Below the pieces are notes generated by a model that made no database searches, had not been told where the DNA came from, and worked only from the letters and a program-made list of their open reading frames with translations. The position numbers were made by a program, and so were the translations under genes. Below are positions 52,788 through 63,426 of a DNA stretch of 64,000 nucleotides, piece after piece (within the stretch, counting starts at the first letter, position 1; every line of letters starts with the position of its first letter). Origin of the DNA: Sphingomonas glaciei. Its GTDB lineage: Bacteria; Pseudomonadota; Alphaproteobacteria; Sphingomonadales; Sphingomonadaceae. Location: contig NZ_CP097253.1 in NCBI RefSeq assembly GCF_023380025.1, positions 2,079,001-2,143,000 on the forward strand, read 5' to 3'.

Positions 52788-53289
52788 TTACCTCGCGGGG
52801 GCGGTGGTGCCCTCGCCGGTGGCGCGGACCAGGTGGAGGGTTGAGGGTTCGGCGCCAACGGGCGAGCGATACGTCTCGCTGCGGACCGGGCGGGGTCGGT
52901 GAGGTCGAAGGCGAGGTCGTGAAGGTGACTCTCGTTCGCGCCGACATCGGTCGCGTCGCGGTACCGGAAGCTGAGCTTCCGGCCGTTTGACGCGAGCATC
53001 AGGCGGGGCTGATTGCCTTGCGGGCAATAGTGGGTCGTGAGCAGGGCGGCGCTGTCGCGGTGGTAGAGGGTGAGGCTGTGCGGCTGTGTCCCGCGGCGCC
53101 ACTCTTCGACCAGCACGGTGCCGCCCGCGGTCAGGCTGAAGCGGATGCGCAGCGGCGAGGCGGGATTGTCGGCGTTGCGCCAGTCACCGATCAGCGCCTT
53201 CATCCGGGTGAAGGCCGCCGCCGCTTCGCCCCCGCCCCGCGGCTCGGCGGGAGCAGCGGCGGCGAGGGCAAGTGCGAGGGCGGCGATCA

Positions 53290-53290
<1 letters not shown>
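52788..53290 (-). pseudogene. exported protein gene with a frameshift
   Basis: The ATG (overlapping the thiC stop as TGATG) begins a signal peptide and an exported domain with RMKALIGDWRNADNPASP and FSLTAGGTVLVEEWRRG. It reads on to HLHDLAFDLTDPAR. At about 52886-52890 the frame changes: the sister frame carries VRSETYRSPVGAEPSTLHLVRA and ends in TAA at 52788. A lost base in a GG/CC run would restore one 167-residue-type product. A sequencing error is possible. Cotranscribed with thiC. Confidence 0.7.
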
Positions 53291-55152
<1,862 letters not shown>

Positions 55153-55160
55153 TTAGAGTT

Positions 55161-55257
55161 CCTCTTCCTCCGCCGGGGTCAGCCGGATCAGGTTCTCGGG
55201 TCGAGCGGGGCCAGCCGCTCCTCTCAGCTCAGGCGAGCTCCCCGGGGACGAGCGGGG
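55161..55257 (-). promoter_or_regulatory. TPP riboswitch upstream of thiC
   Basis: On the minus strand the leader carries the thi-box parts GGGGAGC, CTGAGAGGAGC, ACCCGAGAACCTGATCCGG and GGCGGAGGAAGAGG in the right order. The CTGAGAG and GAACCTGATC elements contact TPP in known riboswitches. It ends about 12 nt before the thiC ATG, so it may hide the ribosome site. Confidence 0.93.
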
Positions 55258-55314
55258 TCATAGGAGCATGCGCGGCATTGCGCCAGACGGCGGTGGGCGG
55301 CATCAGGCAAGGTG

Positions 55315-56217
55315 ATGGCCCTGACCCACCTCGACCGCCTGGAAGCCGAAAGCATCCACATCCTGCGGGAGGTGGTGGCGACCGCGCGGCGGCCGGTGTT
55401 CCTCTATTCGATCGGCAAGGACAGCAGCGTGATGCTGCACCTCGCGCTCAAGGCGTTCGCGCCCGCGCCGCCCCCGTTTCCCTTCCTGCACATCGCCAGC
55501 GGGTGGGATTTCGGGGAGATGCTGGCGCACCGTGACGCCATGGCGTCGGCGCATGGGCTGGAGCTGATCGTCTGGCACAACGGGGAAGCGGCGGCCGCGG
55601 GCGTCGACCCGTTTGCTACCCCAACCCCGACCTACACCCGGCTGATGTTGACCGAGGCCCTACGCGCGGCGCTGAAGGACGGAGGCTATGATGCGGCGTT
55701 CGGCGGCGGGCGGCGCGACGAGGAAAAGGCGCGAGCCAAGGAACGGGTGTTCAGCTTTCGCGGGGCCGGCGGCGGATGGGACCCCAAGCTGCAGCGGCCC
55801 GAATTGTGGAATCTGTACAATGCGCGGGTCCATGCCGGGGAAAGCATCCGGGTGTTCCCGCTGTCCAATTGGACCGAGCGCGACATCTGGGATTACATCG
55901 CCCGCGAGGACGTGCCGATCGTCCCGCTCTACCTCGCCGCCGACCGACCGACGGTCGTCCGCGATGGCACCCTGCTGATGGTCGACGATCCGGCCCGCTT
56001 TCCCGGGATGGAGCAGCAAGAGGTCGTCACTCGCCGGATCCGCTTCCGCACCATGGGCTGCTGGCCGCTGACCGGGGCGATGGAGAGCGAGGCCGATACG
56101 CTGGACAAGGTGCTAACCGAGGTGGCGGCGCTGCGCACCAGCGAGCGGCAGGGCCGGGTCATCGACCGCGACGAAAGCGCGTCGATGGAAGTGAAGAAGC
56201 GCGAGGGCTATTTCTGA
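55315..56217 (+). CDS. cysD: sulfate adenylyltransferase subunit CysD
   Basis: CysD with CysN makes APS from sulfate and ATP. The 300-aa protein has the PP-loop [17 protein letters not shown] near residue 31, [15 protein letters not shown] near residue 58 and the [16 protein letters not shown] segment near residue 128, with GCWPLTGAM later. The substrate loop reads ASGWDFGEM where CysD usually has a DTTWKFREM-type sequence, an unusual change. A GTG one codon upstream is the alternative start. The stop overlaps the cysNC start. Confidence 0.95.
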   Translation: MALTHLDRLEAESIHILREVVATARRPVFLYSIGKDSSVMLHLALKAFAPAPPPFPFLHIASGWDFGEMLAHRDAMASAHGLELIVWHNGEAAAAGVDPFATPTPTYTRLMLTEALRAALKDGGYDAAFGGGRRDEEKARAKERVFSFRGAGGGWDPKLQRPELWNLYNARVHAGESIRVFPLSNWTERDIWDYIAREDVPIVPLYLAADRPTVVRDGTLLMVDDPARFPGMEQQEVVTRRIRFRTMGCWPLTGAMESEADTLDKVLTEVAALRTSERQGRVIDRDESASMEVKKREGYF

Positions 56218-58028
56218 TGGACCTGCTGCGCTTCATCACCTGCGGGAGTGTCGACGACGGGAAGTCGACGCTGATCGGCCGGCTGCTGCACGACAGTGCG
56301 CAACTGATGGAGGATCAGCTTGCGGCTCTGGAGAACGACAGCAAACGGGTCGGCACGCAGGGGCAGGCGATCGACTTCGCGCTACTGGTCGACGGGTTGG
56401 CGGCCGAGCGTGAGCAGGGCATCACCATCGACGTCGCCTATCGCTTCTTCTCGAGCGCGACCCGGCGGTTCATCGTCGCCGATTGCCCGGGGCACGAGCA
56501 ATATACCCGCAACATGGCGACCGGCGCGTCGACTGCCGAGGCGGCGGTGCTGCTGGTCGATTCGCGCAAGGGTGTTCTGACCCAGACCCGGCGTCACGCC
56601 GCCATCTGCCGTCTGATGGGGGTCCGGCACCTGATCCTGGCGGTCAACAAGATGGACCTGGCCGGGTTCGACCGGGCGCGGTTCGAGGCGATCGCCGCCG
56701 AGGGAGCAGCGCTGGGTGCGGCCACCGCGATCCCGCTTTCGGGGCTGACCGGCGCGAATGTGTTCACGCGTTCGGTGGACATGCCGTGGTTCACCGGGCC
56801 GACGCTGATGGAAGCGCTCGACGCGCTTCCGGTGCAGGCGGACGAAGGCGAGGCGCCGCTGCGGCTGCCGGTGCAATGGGTTAACCGCCCGCACCAGGAT
56901 TTCCGCGGTTACGCCGGGCTGATCGCCGGCGGAAGCGTCCGGCGCGGACAGGATGTGCGGGTGCTCCCGTCGGGGCGGACCAGCCGGGTCGCGTCGTTGC
57001 TGATCGGCGAGGATGCGGTCGAGCAGGCCGGAGCCGGCCAGTCAGTCACCCTGACCCTGACCGACGATGTCGAGTGCAGCCGCGGATCGGTGGTCGTCGC
57101 GCTACACGACGCGCCCGAAGTGTCCGACCAGTTCGAAGCGAGCCTGGTGTGGCTGGCCGAAGAGGAGTTGCTGCCGGGCCGCGGCTATTGGCTGCAGCTG
57201 GCGAGCCAGAGCGTTACCGCGACGGTCCAGCCGCCCAAATATGAGCTGGGCATCGACAGCGGCGAGCAGCTTGCCGCCAAGACCCTTGGCCTGAATGCGA
57301 TCGGGGTGGTCGAATTCGCCACCGACCGGCCCCTGGTGTTCGAGCCCTATGCGCGGAGCCGCGCGCTCGGCGGGTTCATCCTGGTCGACAAGGTCACCAA
57401 CGCCACCGTCGCCTGCGGAATGATCCACTTCGCGCTGAGGCGGGCCAGCAACATCCACTGGCAGGCGATCGAGGTCAGCCGCGAGGCGCATGCGCGGCAG
57501 AAGGGCCAGCGCCCCTGCGTCGTCTGGCTGACCGGCCTGTCGGGCGCGGGGAAATCGACGATCGCCAATCTGGTCGAGAAGAAACTGCATGCGCTCGGCC
57601 GGCACAGTTTCCTGCTCGACGGCGACAATGTCCGCCACGGGTTGAGCCGCGACCTTGGCTTTACCGAGGCCGACCGGATCGAGAACATCCGCCGGGTTGG
57701 CGAAGTGGCGCGGCTGATGGCCGATGCCGGGCTGATCGTCATCACCGCCTTCATTTCGCCCTTCCGGGCCGAGCGGGCGATGGTGCGGCGGATGCTGCCC
57801 GACGGTGAGTTCCTCGAGGTGTTCGTCGACGCTGACCTGGCCGAGGCCGAGCGGCGCGACGTCAAGGGCCTCTACGCCAAGGCCCGCGCGGGCCAGCTCA
57901 GCAATTTCACCGGGATCGACAGCCCCTACGAGCCGCCCGAACGGCCCGACCTGCATATCGACACCGCGGCGGTCAGTGCCGAGGAAGCGGCGGAGGCCAT
58001 CGTCGAATTGTTAAGAACACGACGCTAG
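56217..58028 (+). CDS. cysNC: bifunctional sulfate adenylyltransferase subunit 1/adenylylsulfate kinase CysNC
   Basis: 603 aa. Residues ~1-420 are a CysN-type GTPase: [15 protein letters not shown] (P-loop), [17 protein letters not shown] (G3) and NKMDL (G4). Residues ~430-600 are an APS kinase: [12 protein letters not shown] (Walker A), [19 protein letters not shown] and FISPFRAER. Together with CysD it makes PAPS from sulfate. ATG overlaps the cysD stop (TGATG). Confidence 0.96.
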   Translation: MDLLRFITCGSVDDGKSTLIGRLLHDSAQLMEDQLAALENDSKRVGTQGQAIDFALLVDGLAAEREQGITIDVAYRFFSSATRRFIVADCPGHEQYTRNMATGASTAEAAVLLVDSRKGVLTQTRRHAAICRLMGVRHLILAVNKMDLAGFDRARFEAIAAEGAALGAATAIPLSGLTGANVFTRSVDMPWFTGPTLMEALDALPVQADEGEAPLRLPVQWVNRPHQDFRGYAGLIAGGSVRRGQDVRVLPSGRTSRVASLLIGEDAVEQAGAGQSVTLTLTDDVECSRGSVVVALHDAPEVSDQFEASLVWLAEEELLPGRGYWLQLASQSVTATVQPPKYELGIDSGEQLAAKTLGLNAIGVVEFATDRPLVFEPYARSRALGGFILVDKVTNATVACGMIHFALRRASNIHWQAIEVSREAHARQKGQRPCVVWLTGLSGAGKSTIANLVEKKLHALGRHSFLLDGDNVRHGLSRDLGFTEADRIENIRRVGEVARLMADAGLIVITAFISPFRAERAMVRRMLPDGEFLEVFVDADLAEAERRDVKGLYAKARAGQLSNFTGIDSPYEPPERPDLHIDTAAVSAEEAAEAIVELLRTRR

Positions 58029-58052
58029 GATCGCCTCACCGAGGAGGGGCCG

Positions 58053-58676
58053 ATGCAAAAGCCGGTGTTCGGGCGGAAGATGGCGAGCCTGCCGAAGCGG
58101 CTCGATGTCGTTCTGGCGCCGCAGGGAGCGGCGAACAGCAGCCGGCAGTGGTCGCTCGCCGAGGCGCTGGCGATGTTCATGGATCATGCGACCGAGGACG
58201 CGTTCTTCGAACCGCATGAACTGATCGCCGATGGCTGGGCAGCCTTCCGTGCGTACCGCTGGGCCGGTGAGATCGACAGTCGGCCTCTTTCCGACTGGCT
58301 TGCCGGGTCGACCGAGGCGGAAAGGAGTGCGGTTCGCTTCGGCCTGGAACTGATCGGTCGCCGCGATGTCGCGGCTTGTCTTGAGGCCGGGAGCGAACCC
58401 CATCCCACCCCCGACATGATGGAGATTGCCGCCGAGGTCGGCGACTGGCTGCGGCGGCAGGAGTGGCTGGTCATCCTCGGCGATGGCGACAAGGATTTCG
58501 TGTACAAGGAAGTCATGAAGCGGCTGCACCGGACCAATCCCCAGGCGGCCGCGCGGGCAGGGACACGGCGGCTGTCGCGGGCCCAGGCAGAGCGTCTGGC
58601 CGATCCCGCCATCGCCGGGCCGACGGTCGCGATCGGCGCTCTCATCGCCGAGGTTGAACGGCTCCCGCGAGGCTGA
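58053..58676 (+). CDS. hypothetical protein after cysNC
   Basis: No family recognised. 207 aa, acidic and helix-rich, with no signal peptide. The first half has SLAEALAMFMDHATEDAFF and HELIADGWAAFRAYRW. A second helical region contains EIAAEVGDWLRRQEWLVILGDGDKDF and KEVMKRLHRTNPQAAAR, cited in parts. It follows cysNC by 24 bp on the same strand and may be cotranscribed; no functional link to sulfate is visible. Confidence 0.7.
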   Translation: MQKPVFGRKMASLPKRLDVVLAPQGAANSSRQWSLAEALAMFMDHATEDAFFEPHELIADGWAAFRAYRWAGEIDSRPLSDWLAGSTEAERSAVRFGLELIGRRDVAACLEAGSEPHPTPDMMEIAAEVGDWLRRQEWLVILGDGDKDFVYKEVMKRLHRTNPQAAARAGTRRLSRAQAERLADPAIAGPTVAIGALIAEVERLPRG

Positions 58677-58775
58677 GTGCGCCTCCGCCTGTTCACCCGG
58701 CAAGAACATTGCTGGCAAATGAACCTTCGCGCGTCATCTTTCGTTGGCATGCCTGATAACATAGGGAGAATAGAC

Positions 58776-59051
58776 GTGCGTGCTCTGATACTGGTCGCTG
58801 GTGCGGCCCTTTCCCTCGCGGCTTGCGGTAGCAACAGCGACGAAGCCATGAATGCCGATGCCAACCTGATGGTTGCCGACAATCTGTCGACCATGGACTC
58901 GAACATGATGGCCACCGACGCCAACATGATGTCGGGCAACATGGGCGGCATGGACGGCAACATGACCACCAACGGCGCCACCGAAGCCAACATGATGGCC
59001 GAGGACATGAACACCAACGCGCCTGACACGAACCTCGCCAACGGGATGTAA
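58776..59051 (+). CDS. Met/Asn-rich lipoprotein
   Basis: 91 aa from a GTG behind AGGGAG. The lipobox is LSLAAC (Cys17). The 75-residue mature part holds 14 Met and 14 Asn in repeats such as NMMATDANMM and NMGGMDGNM, with no Lys, Arg, His, Trp, Phe or Tyr. Met clusters can bind Cu(I) in periplasmic proteins, so metal binding is a guess. Its low complexity makes homology search weak. A strong terminator follows. Confidence 0.7.
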   Translation: MRALILVAGAALSLAACGSNSDEAMNADANLMVADNLSTMDSNMMATDANMMSGNMGGMDGNMTTNGATEANMMAEDMNTNAPDTNLANGM

Positions 59052-59070
59052 GTCCGGAGAGGAATCTATC

Positions 59071-59098
59071 GGGCAACGCTTGCGCATTTGCGTTGCCC
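59071..59098. repeat. perfect hairpin after the Met-rich lipoprotein
   Basis: GGGCAACGC and GCGTTGCCC form a perfect 9-bp stem with a 10-nt loop. No T-run follows; a second, stronger hairpin with T-run lies 9 nt downstream. Confidence 0.6.
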
Positions 59099-59107
59099 GG
59101 CTCCGGG

Positions 59108-59149
59108 GAAGCGCTCGCTCTCAATCAGAGCGGGCGCTTCTTTCGTTTG
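59108..59149 (+). terminator. rho-independent terminator after the Met-rich lipoprotein
   Basis: GAAGCGCTCGCTCT and AGAGCGGGCGCTTC form a 14-bp stem with one G-U pair and a CAATC loop, followed by TTTCGTTT. It separates the lipoprotein from the MipA-like gene. Confidence 0.88.
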
Positions 59150-59216
59150 GGGGTCGTTCGCGGCTCCGCAGGGGGACGGTGCAACAAAGGCCCGAGCCGG
59201 TCGTTGCGCCCGTGAC

Positions 59217-59996
59217 ATGAAGATCCGCATCCCCGCATTCGCCGTCGCCGCCCTGGCACTGTCCACCACCGCCGCGGCGCAGGAGACGAAGGATTCTCGG
59301 GTAAGGCTAGGATTGGGCGCGCAGCTCAAGCCGGCCTATCCGGGGGCCAGGGACAGCGATCTCAGGCCATTGTTCGACTTCGACCTGGCCAGGGGGATCG
59401 AGGAGTTCCGGATCGAGACGCCGGACGATCGCTTCGGCGTGCGCCTGATCTCCGCCGGGCGCTTCACCGCCGGGCCGGCGGCGGCCTACCAGGGCAGCCG
59501 CAAGGACAAGGACGTCGGCGCACCGGTCGGCAAGGTCGATGCGACGATCGAGCTGGGCGGCTATGCCGATTACCTGGTCAACGACAGCCTGCGGGTGCGC
59601 GGCGAACTGGTGAAGGGCGTCAACGGGCACGAGGGCCTGGCCGGGCAGGTCGGGATCGACCATTTCTGGCGCGACGGCGACAAATATGCGGTGACGCTGG
59701 GGCCGCGGCTGCTGTTCTCGGACGATCGCTACCAGCGCGCTTATTTCGGGGTCACCCCGGCGGCGGCGCTGCGGACCGGGCTCCCGGTCTACACCCCGGG
59801 CGGCGGCGTCCATGCGGTGGCGCTGGCGGGCGGGGTGCAGACCCAGTTCGGGCCGCGCTGGGGCCTGTTCGGCTATGCCCGCGGCGAGCGGCTCGTCGGC
59901 GATGCGGCCAAGTCGCCGATCGTGCGCACCTACGGCCGCCGCAACCAGCTGTCGGCCGGGATCGGAGTCAGCTACGCCTTCACCGTCAGGCGATAG
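59217..59996 (+). CDS. MipA/OmpV family outer-membrane protein
   Basis: 259 aa from the ATG at 59217 with a signal peptide ending AAAQ. The barrel strands alternate: RVRLGLGAQLKPAYPGARDS near residue 27 (family signature), AAYQGSRKDKDVGAPVG, and the C-terminal GIGVSYAFTVRR. The MipA/OmpV family includes murein-interacting scaffolds in E. coli, but many members are uncharacterised barrels. The C-terminus ends RR, not a terminal aromatic, a small departure from the usual pattern. Confidence 0.88.
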   Translation: MKIRIPAFAVAALALSTTAAAQETKDSRVRLGLGAQLKPAYPGARDSDLRPLFDFDLARGIEEFRIETPDDRFGVRLISAGRFTAGPAAAYQGSRKDKDVGAPVGKVDATIELGGYADYLVNDSLRVRGELVKGVNGHEGLAGQVGIDHFWRDGDKYAVTLGPRLLFSDDRYQRAYFGVTPAAALRTGLPVYTPGGGVHAVALAGGVQTQFGPRWGLFGYARGERLVGDAAKSPIVRTYGRRNQLSAGIGVSYAFTVRR

Positions 59997-60014
59997 GCGC
60001 TAAGGTCGATTGAG

Positions 60015-60034
60015 GTTCCGGCCTACGCCGGGAC
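60015..60034. repeat. REP-like hairpin between MipA-like gene and fdxA
   Basis: GTTCCGGC and GCCGGGAC pair around CTAC with one G-U pair. Such CCGGC hairpins are common intergenic repeats in sphingomonads. It may serve as a bidirectional terminator between convergent genes. Confidence 0.55.
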
Positions 60035-60044
60035 GACTTGAAGG

Positions 60045-60383
60045 TCAGTCGCCCTCGCCGGGTTCGGGCGAGAAGAAGGCGTCATATTTGCCGTCCTTGC
60101 CCTTATAGTCGTCGGCGTCGGCCGGGCTGTCTTTCTTGCGCGTGATGTTGGGCCACTGGTTGGAGAAGGTGGAGTTCAGCTCCAGCCACTTCTCGTTGCC
60201 GCTCTCGGTGTCGGGAAGGATCGCCTCGGCCGGGCATTCGGGCTCGCACACGCCGCAGTCGATGCATTCATTGGGGTTGATGACGAGCATGTTCTCGCCC
60301 TCGTAGAAGCAGTCGACCGGACAGACCTCGACGCAGTCCATATATTTGCAGCGGATGCAGGCGTCGGTGACGACGTAGGTCAT
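60045..60383 (-). CDS. fdxA: 7Fe ferredoxin FdxA
   Basis: 112 aa from the ATG at 60383. The N-terminal cluster motif is [17 protein letters not shown], and the second is [12 protein letters not shown], which together supply a 3Fe-4S and a 4Fe-4S cluster. A C-terminal extension after residue ~65 is typical of this FdxA group. It carries electrons for redox enzymes in the cytoplasm. The RNA-binding S4 gene is 33 bp upstream. Confidence 0.94.
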   Translation of the reverse strand: MTYVVTDACIRCKYMDCVEVCPVDCFYEGENMLVINPNECIDCGVCEPECPAEAILPDTESGNEKWLELNSTFSNQWPNITRKKDSPADADDYKGKDGKYDAFFSPEPGEGD

Positions 60384-60415
60384 GGCGGTCTTCAACTCCC
60401 TTGTTGGTGCCAGCG

Positions 60416-60688
60416 CTATGCCGCTCCGTTCGGCTCGTCAACGCCCAGCTCCTCGTAACAACCGCGCGCCTCGGGGGCGGGGCCGCGGCGCAGCGGGAGC
60501 GAGACGACGCGGATCACCCGCACGGCGCCGCGCAAGGGGAGGGTGATGGTGGCGCCGACGCGGACCGTTTCCGACACCTTCTCGACCCGGCGTCCGTCGA
60601 TCCGGGTGCGGCCCTGTTCGAGCAGGGCCTGGGCCTGGGTACGGGACTTGAGCAGGCGGATGAAGAACAGGTAGCGATCGAGACGCAC
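60416..60688 (-). CDS. S4-domain RNA-binding protein (Hsp15-like)
   Basis: 90 aa starting [20 protein letters not shown], the standard S4 alpha-L motif, followed by [30 protein letters not shown]. Hsp15-type proteins rescue stalled 50S subunits. This one lacks the long basic tail of E. coli Hsp15, so a different RNA target is possible. It starts 7 bp after the helicase stop. Confidence 0.88.
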   Translation of the reverse strand: MRLDRYLFFIRLLKSRTQAQALLEQGRTRIDGRRVEKVSETVRVGATITLPLRGAVRVIRVVSLPLRRGPAPEARGCYEELGVDEPNGAA

Positions 60689-60695
60689 GTGAGCC

Positions 60696-63251
60696 TTAGC
60701 GCTTGAGGCCGGCCAAAGCGGCGAAGGCGTTGCCGGGGCGGGCGGGCTGCGGGCGGGCGCGGGTCCGCTGGTGGGTGCCGCGCCAGGCCCAGGCGCCCGA
60801 TTGCTCGCGGAAGCCGACCTCGGCCATCAGCCGGGCGAGCGTGTCCTCGGGCAGGCCAAGCGAGGTGGCGAGGGTGCGGTCTACCGGGTCGAGCGCAATC
60901 TCTCCGCCGGCCTTGTGCGCGGCGCGGGCCTGGTGGGCGAAGGCGGCGAGGCGATCGGCGAGGTCGACCCGCAGCCACAGCTCGCCGAACCGGCGATAGG
61001 CGAGCGCGGCGCCGAGCCGGTCGGCATCGGCGGGGAGGACCGAGGCGCCGGGGCGGGGCAGGGTCGGCATCGGCTGGCCCGAGCGGACCGCGACCAGTGC
61101 CGCCCGCCAGCGCTGCGCCTCGGGCTTGAGCAGCGAGGGGGCGAACACGTCGAGCGCGCCCAGCCGAACCTTCAGTTTGTGCAGCGCGGCGCGCATCGGG
61201 CGGTCGAGTTGCCCGATCGGCTCGGCCAGCGCCTTGCGCGGCAGGAGCCCGCCGGCGTCGGCCAGCATCGCGGTCAGCGCGCGCACCGGCGGGCCATAGT
61301 GGCGGTCGGAGGAAGCGGCGGTGAGGCGGGCGAGGTCGCCGACGTGGCGCTTCACCTGCCGTTCGAGCCACGCCTCCATATGGGCGCGAAGCTCGGTCCG
61401 GGCCGGGGCGGACAGGCGGTCGAGCGAGCGGACGGTGCGCAGCGCAGGCTCGGTCAGGCTGCGGCCGGGGGCGAGGCGGGCGAGGAGATGGCCATCGGCG
61501 CTAATGCCGATGTCGCCGCCCGCCGGCGCGAACAGGGTGAAGCGGGCGTCGTCGCCGGCGCACAGGTCGCGGGCGCGGCGATCCAGCTCGTCGCCCAGCC
61601 GGCGTTCGGCGGCGGCGAGCAGCAGGCGCTTGTCGGCGAGGCGCGCGGTCGGATCGACCTTGAACTCGAATCCGGTGAGATGGCCGATCGGCTCGGGCCC
61701 GACGCTGACCTCGCCGTCGGCGGCGACCGTGACGGGCAACGCATCGGCCCCGCGCGCGCCGATGTCGCGGACCAGCACGGCGGTGCGGCGGTCGACGAAC
61801 CGCTGGGTCAGCGCGGCATGGAGAGCGTCGGACAGCCGCGATTCGACGTGGCGGGTGCGCTCGGCCCATTTGGCCGGCTCGGCCAGCCAGTCGGCGCGGT
61901 GGGCGATATAGGCCCAGCTGCGGACCCCGGCGAGGCGGTCGGCCAGCGCCTCGATATCGCCCGACACATTGTCGAGCCGGCTGACCTCGGCGGCGAACCA
62001 GTCGTGGCTGATGTGGCCGCCGTCGGCGATATAGTTGAAGATGCGGCGGACCATCCGGGCATGGTGCATCGGCCCGACCTTGCGGAAATCGGGCAGCCCG
62101 CACGCCGCCCACAGCCGCCGCGCGACGACGCCTTTGCGGTCGGCGACGGCGGGATCCTCGGCCAGCGCCTTCAGCACCGCGAGGTCGATCCCCGGCGGGG
62201 CGGGACGGAGCAGCGGATCGTCGCTGCGCGCCTCGAGGCTGTGGATCAGCGCGCCGACGTCGGTGAAGTCGAGGTCGGCCGAGCGCCAGTAGAGGTTATC
62301 GAGCGGACGGAAGCGATGCTCCTCGACCGCGTTGATCTCCTCGTCGGTGAACGCCGGACCATTGTCGCCGCCGAGGCCAAGCGTGCCGAAGGTGCCGTCG
62401 CGCTGGTGGCGCCCGGCGCGGCCGGCGATCTGCGCCATTTCGGGGATGGTCAAGCGTCGTTCGCGGCGGCCGTCGAACTTGTCGAGGCCGGCAAAGGCGA
62501 CGTGGGCGACATCCATATTGAGGCCCATGCCGACGGCGTCGGTGGCGACCAGATAATCGACCTCGCCGCGCATGAACATGTCGACCTGGGCGTTGCGGGT
62601 GGCGGGGCTCAGGGCGCCCATCACTACCGCGGCGCCGCCCTTGAAGCGGCGCAGCATTTCGGCGAGCGCATAGACCTGCTCGGCCGAGAAAGCGACAATT
62701 GCCGAGCGCGGCGGCAGGCGCGACAGCTTGGCCGCGCCGCCGTAGCGCAGGGTCGAGAAGCGTGGGCGGCTGACGATCTCGGCCTCGGGAATGAGCTGGC
62801 GGACCAGCGGCCTCAGGCTGGCGGAGCCGAGGATCAATGTCTCCTCGCGGCCGCGGGCGCGCAGCATGCGGTCGGTGAAGACGTGGCCGCGCTCGGGATC
62901 GGTGCCGAGCTGGGCTTCGTCGATCGCGCAAAAGGCGAAGTCCTTGGGGCCATCGGTGCCGCCGGGGACCCCCGATGGCAAAGGGACCGGCATGCTTTCG
63001 GCGGTGCACAGCCAGTAGCGCGCGGTCGGCGGGACGATGCGCTCCTCGCCGGTCAGCAGGGCGACCTTCGATTCGCCCTTCAGCTTGACGACGCGGTCGT
63101 AGACCTCACGCGCCAGCAGGCGCAGCGGGAAGCCGATGACGCCCGACGAATGGGCGCACATCCGCTCGATCGCCAAGTGGGTCTTGCCGGTGTTGGTGGG
63201 CCCGAGGACGGCCCTGACAATGCCGTCGGAACGCCCGGCCATGAGGCTCAT
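60696..63251 (-). CDS. SUV3-like ATP-dependent RNA helicase
   Basis: 851 aa. The Ski2/SUV3-type helicase core has GPTNTGKTHLAIERM (motif I) near residue 17, CAIDEAQLGTDPERGH (motif II, DEAQ) near residue 107, and motif VI QIAGRAGRHQRDG near residue 275. YLVATDAVGMGLNMD fills motif V. A long alpha-helical C-terminal half follows, with a basic tail. SUV3 acts with nucleases in mitochondrial RNA decay; alphaproteobacterial relatives are poorly studied. It is operon-like with the S4 gene. Confidence 0.92.
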   Translation of the reverse strand: MSLMAGRSDGIVRAVLGPTNTGKTHLAIERMCAHSSGVIGFPLRLLAREVYDRVVKLKGESKVALLTGEERIVPPTARYWLCTAESMPVPLPSGVPGGTDGPKDFAFCAIDEAQLGTDPERGHVFTDRMLRARGREETLILGSASLRPLVRQLIPEAEIVSRPRFSTLRYGGAAKLSRLPPRSAIVAFSAEQVYALAEMLRRFKGGAAVVMGALSPATRNAQVDMFMRGEVDYLVATDAVGMGLNMDVAHVAFAGLDKFDGRRERRLTIPEMAQIAGRAGRHQRDGTFGTLGLGGDNGPAFTDEEINAVEEHRFRPLDNLYWRSADLDFTDVGALIHSLEARSDDPLLRPAPPGIDLAVLKALAEDPAVADRKGVVARRLWAACGLPDFRKVGPMHHARMVRRIFNYIADGGHISHDWFAAEVSRLDNVSGDIEALADRLAGVRSWAYIAHRADWLAEPAKWAERTRHVESRLSDALHAALTQRFVDRRTAVLVRDIGARGADALPVTVAADGEVSVGPEPIGHLTGFEFKVDPTARLADKRLLLAAAERRLGDELDRRARDLCAGDDARFTLFAPAGGDIGISADGHLLARLAPGRSLTEPALRTVRSLDRLSAPARTELRAHMEAWLERQVKRHVGDLARLTAASSDRHYGPPVRALTAMLADAGGLLPRKALAEPIGQLDRPMRAALHKLKVRLGALDVFAPSLLKPEAQRWRAALVAVRSGQPMPTLPRPGASVLPADADRLGAALAYRRFGELWLRVDLADRLAAFAHQARAAHKAGGEIALDPVDRTLATSLGLPEDTLARLMAEVGFREQSGAWAWRGTHQRTRARPQPARPGNAFAALAGLKR

Positions 63252-63310
63252 GTTGGCAGGAACGGAGCCGGGCGCAAGTGTGTCCGGCGCGACACCCCCT
63301 CTCGTTTATG

Positions 63311-63360
63311 CTGAGCGAAGTCGAAGCACGTCGGCGCCCGCGCCCTTCGACTTCGCTCAG
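63311..63360. repeat. REP-like inverted repeat
   Basis: CTGAGCGAAGTCGAAG (63311-63326) and CTTCGACTTCGCTCAG (63345-63360) are a perfect 16-bp inverted pair with an 18-nt loop. The sequence is one I know as an abundant intergenic repeat in sphingomonads and xanthomonads. It lies in the 175-bp divergent region between the helicase and the next gene. Confidence 0.85.
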
Positions 63361-63387
63361 GGCGAACGAGGAGGAGGGAGAACCACC

Positions 63388-63403
63388 TTAGCGCCGCGTT
63401 AAC
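63388..63403. promoter_or_regulatory. CtrA-like box upstream of the window-end gene
   Basis: TTAG-CGCCGCG-TTAAC matches the CtrA consensus TTAA-N7-TTAAC except for one base. It lies 24 bp before the start codon of the downstream gene. CtrA is the alphaproteobacterial cell-cycle regulator; binding is inferred. Confidence 0.45.
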
Positions 63404-63426
63404 CTTGCCGCGCGACAAGGGGCGCG

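Noticed and set aside
60771..63314. 847-codon open frame opposite the SUV3-like helicase
   Set aside because: It is the complement of a well-supported gene in very GC-rich DNA, where long antisense frames arise by codon bias. The protein shows no motif and is rich in Gly, Glu and Arg.
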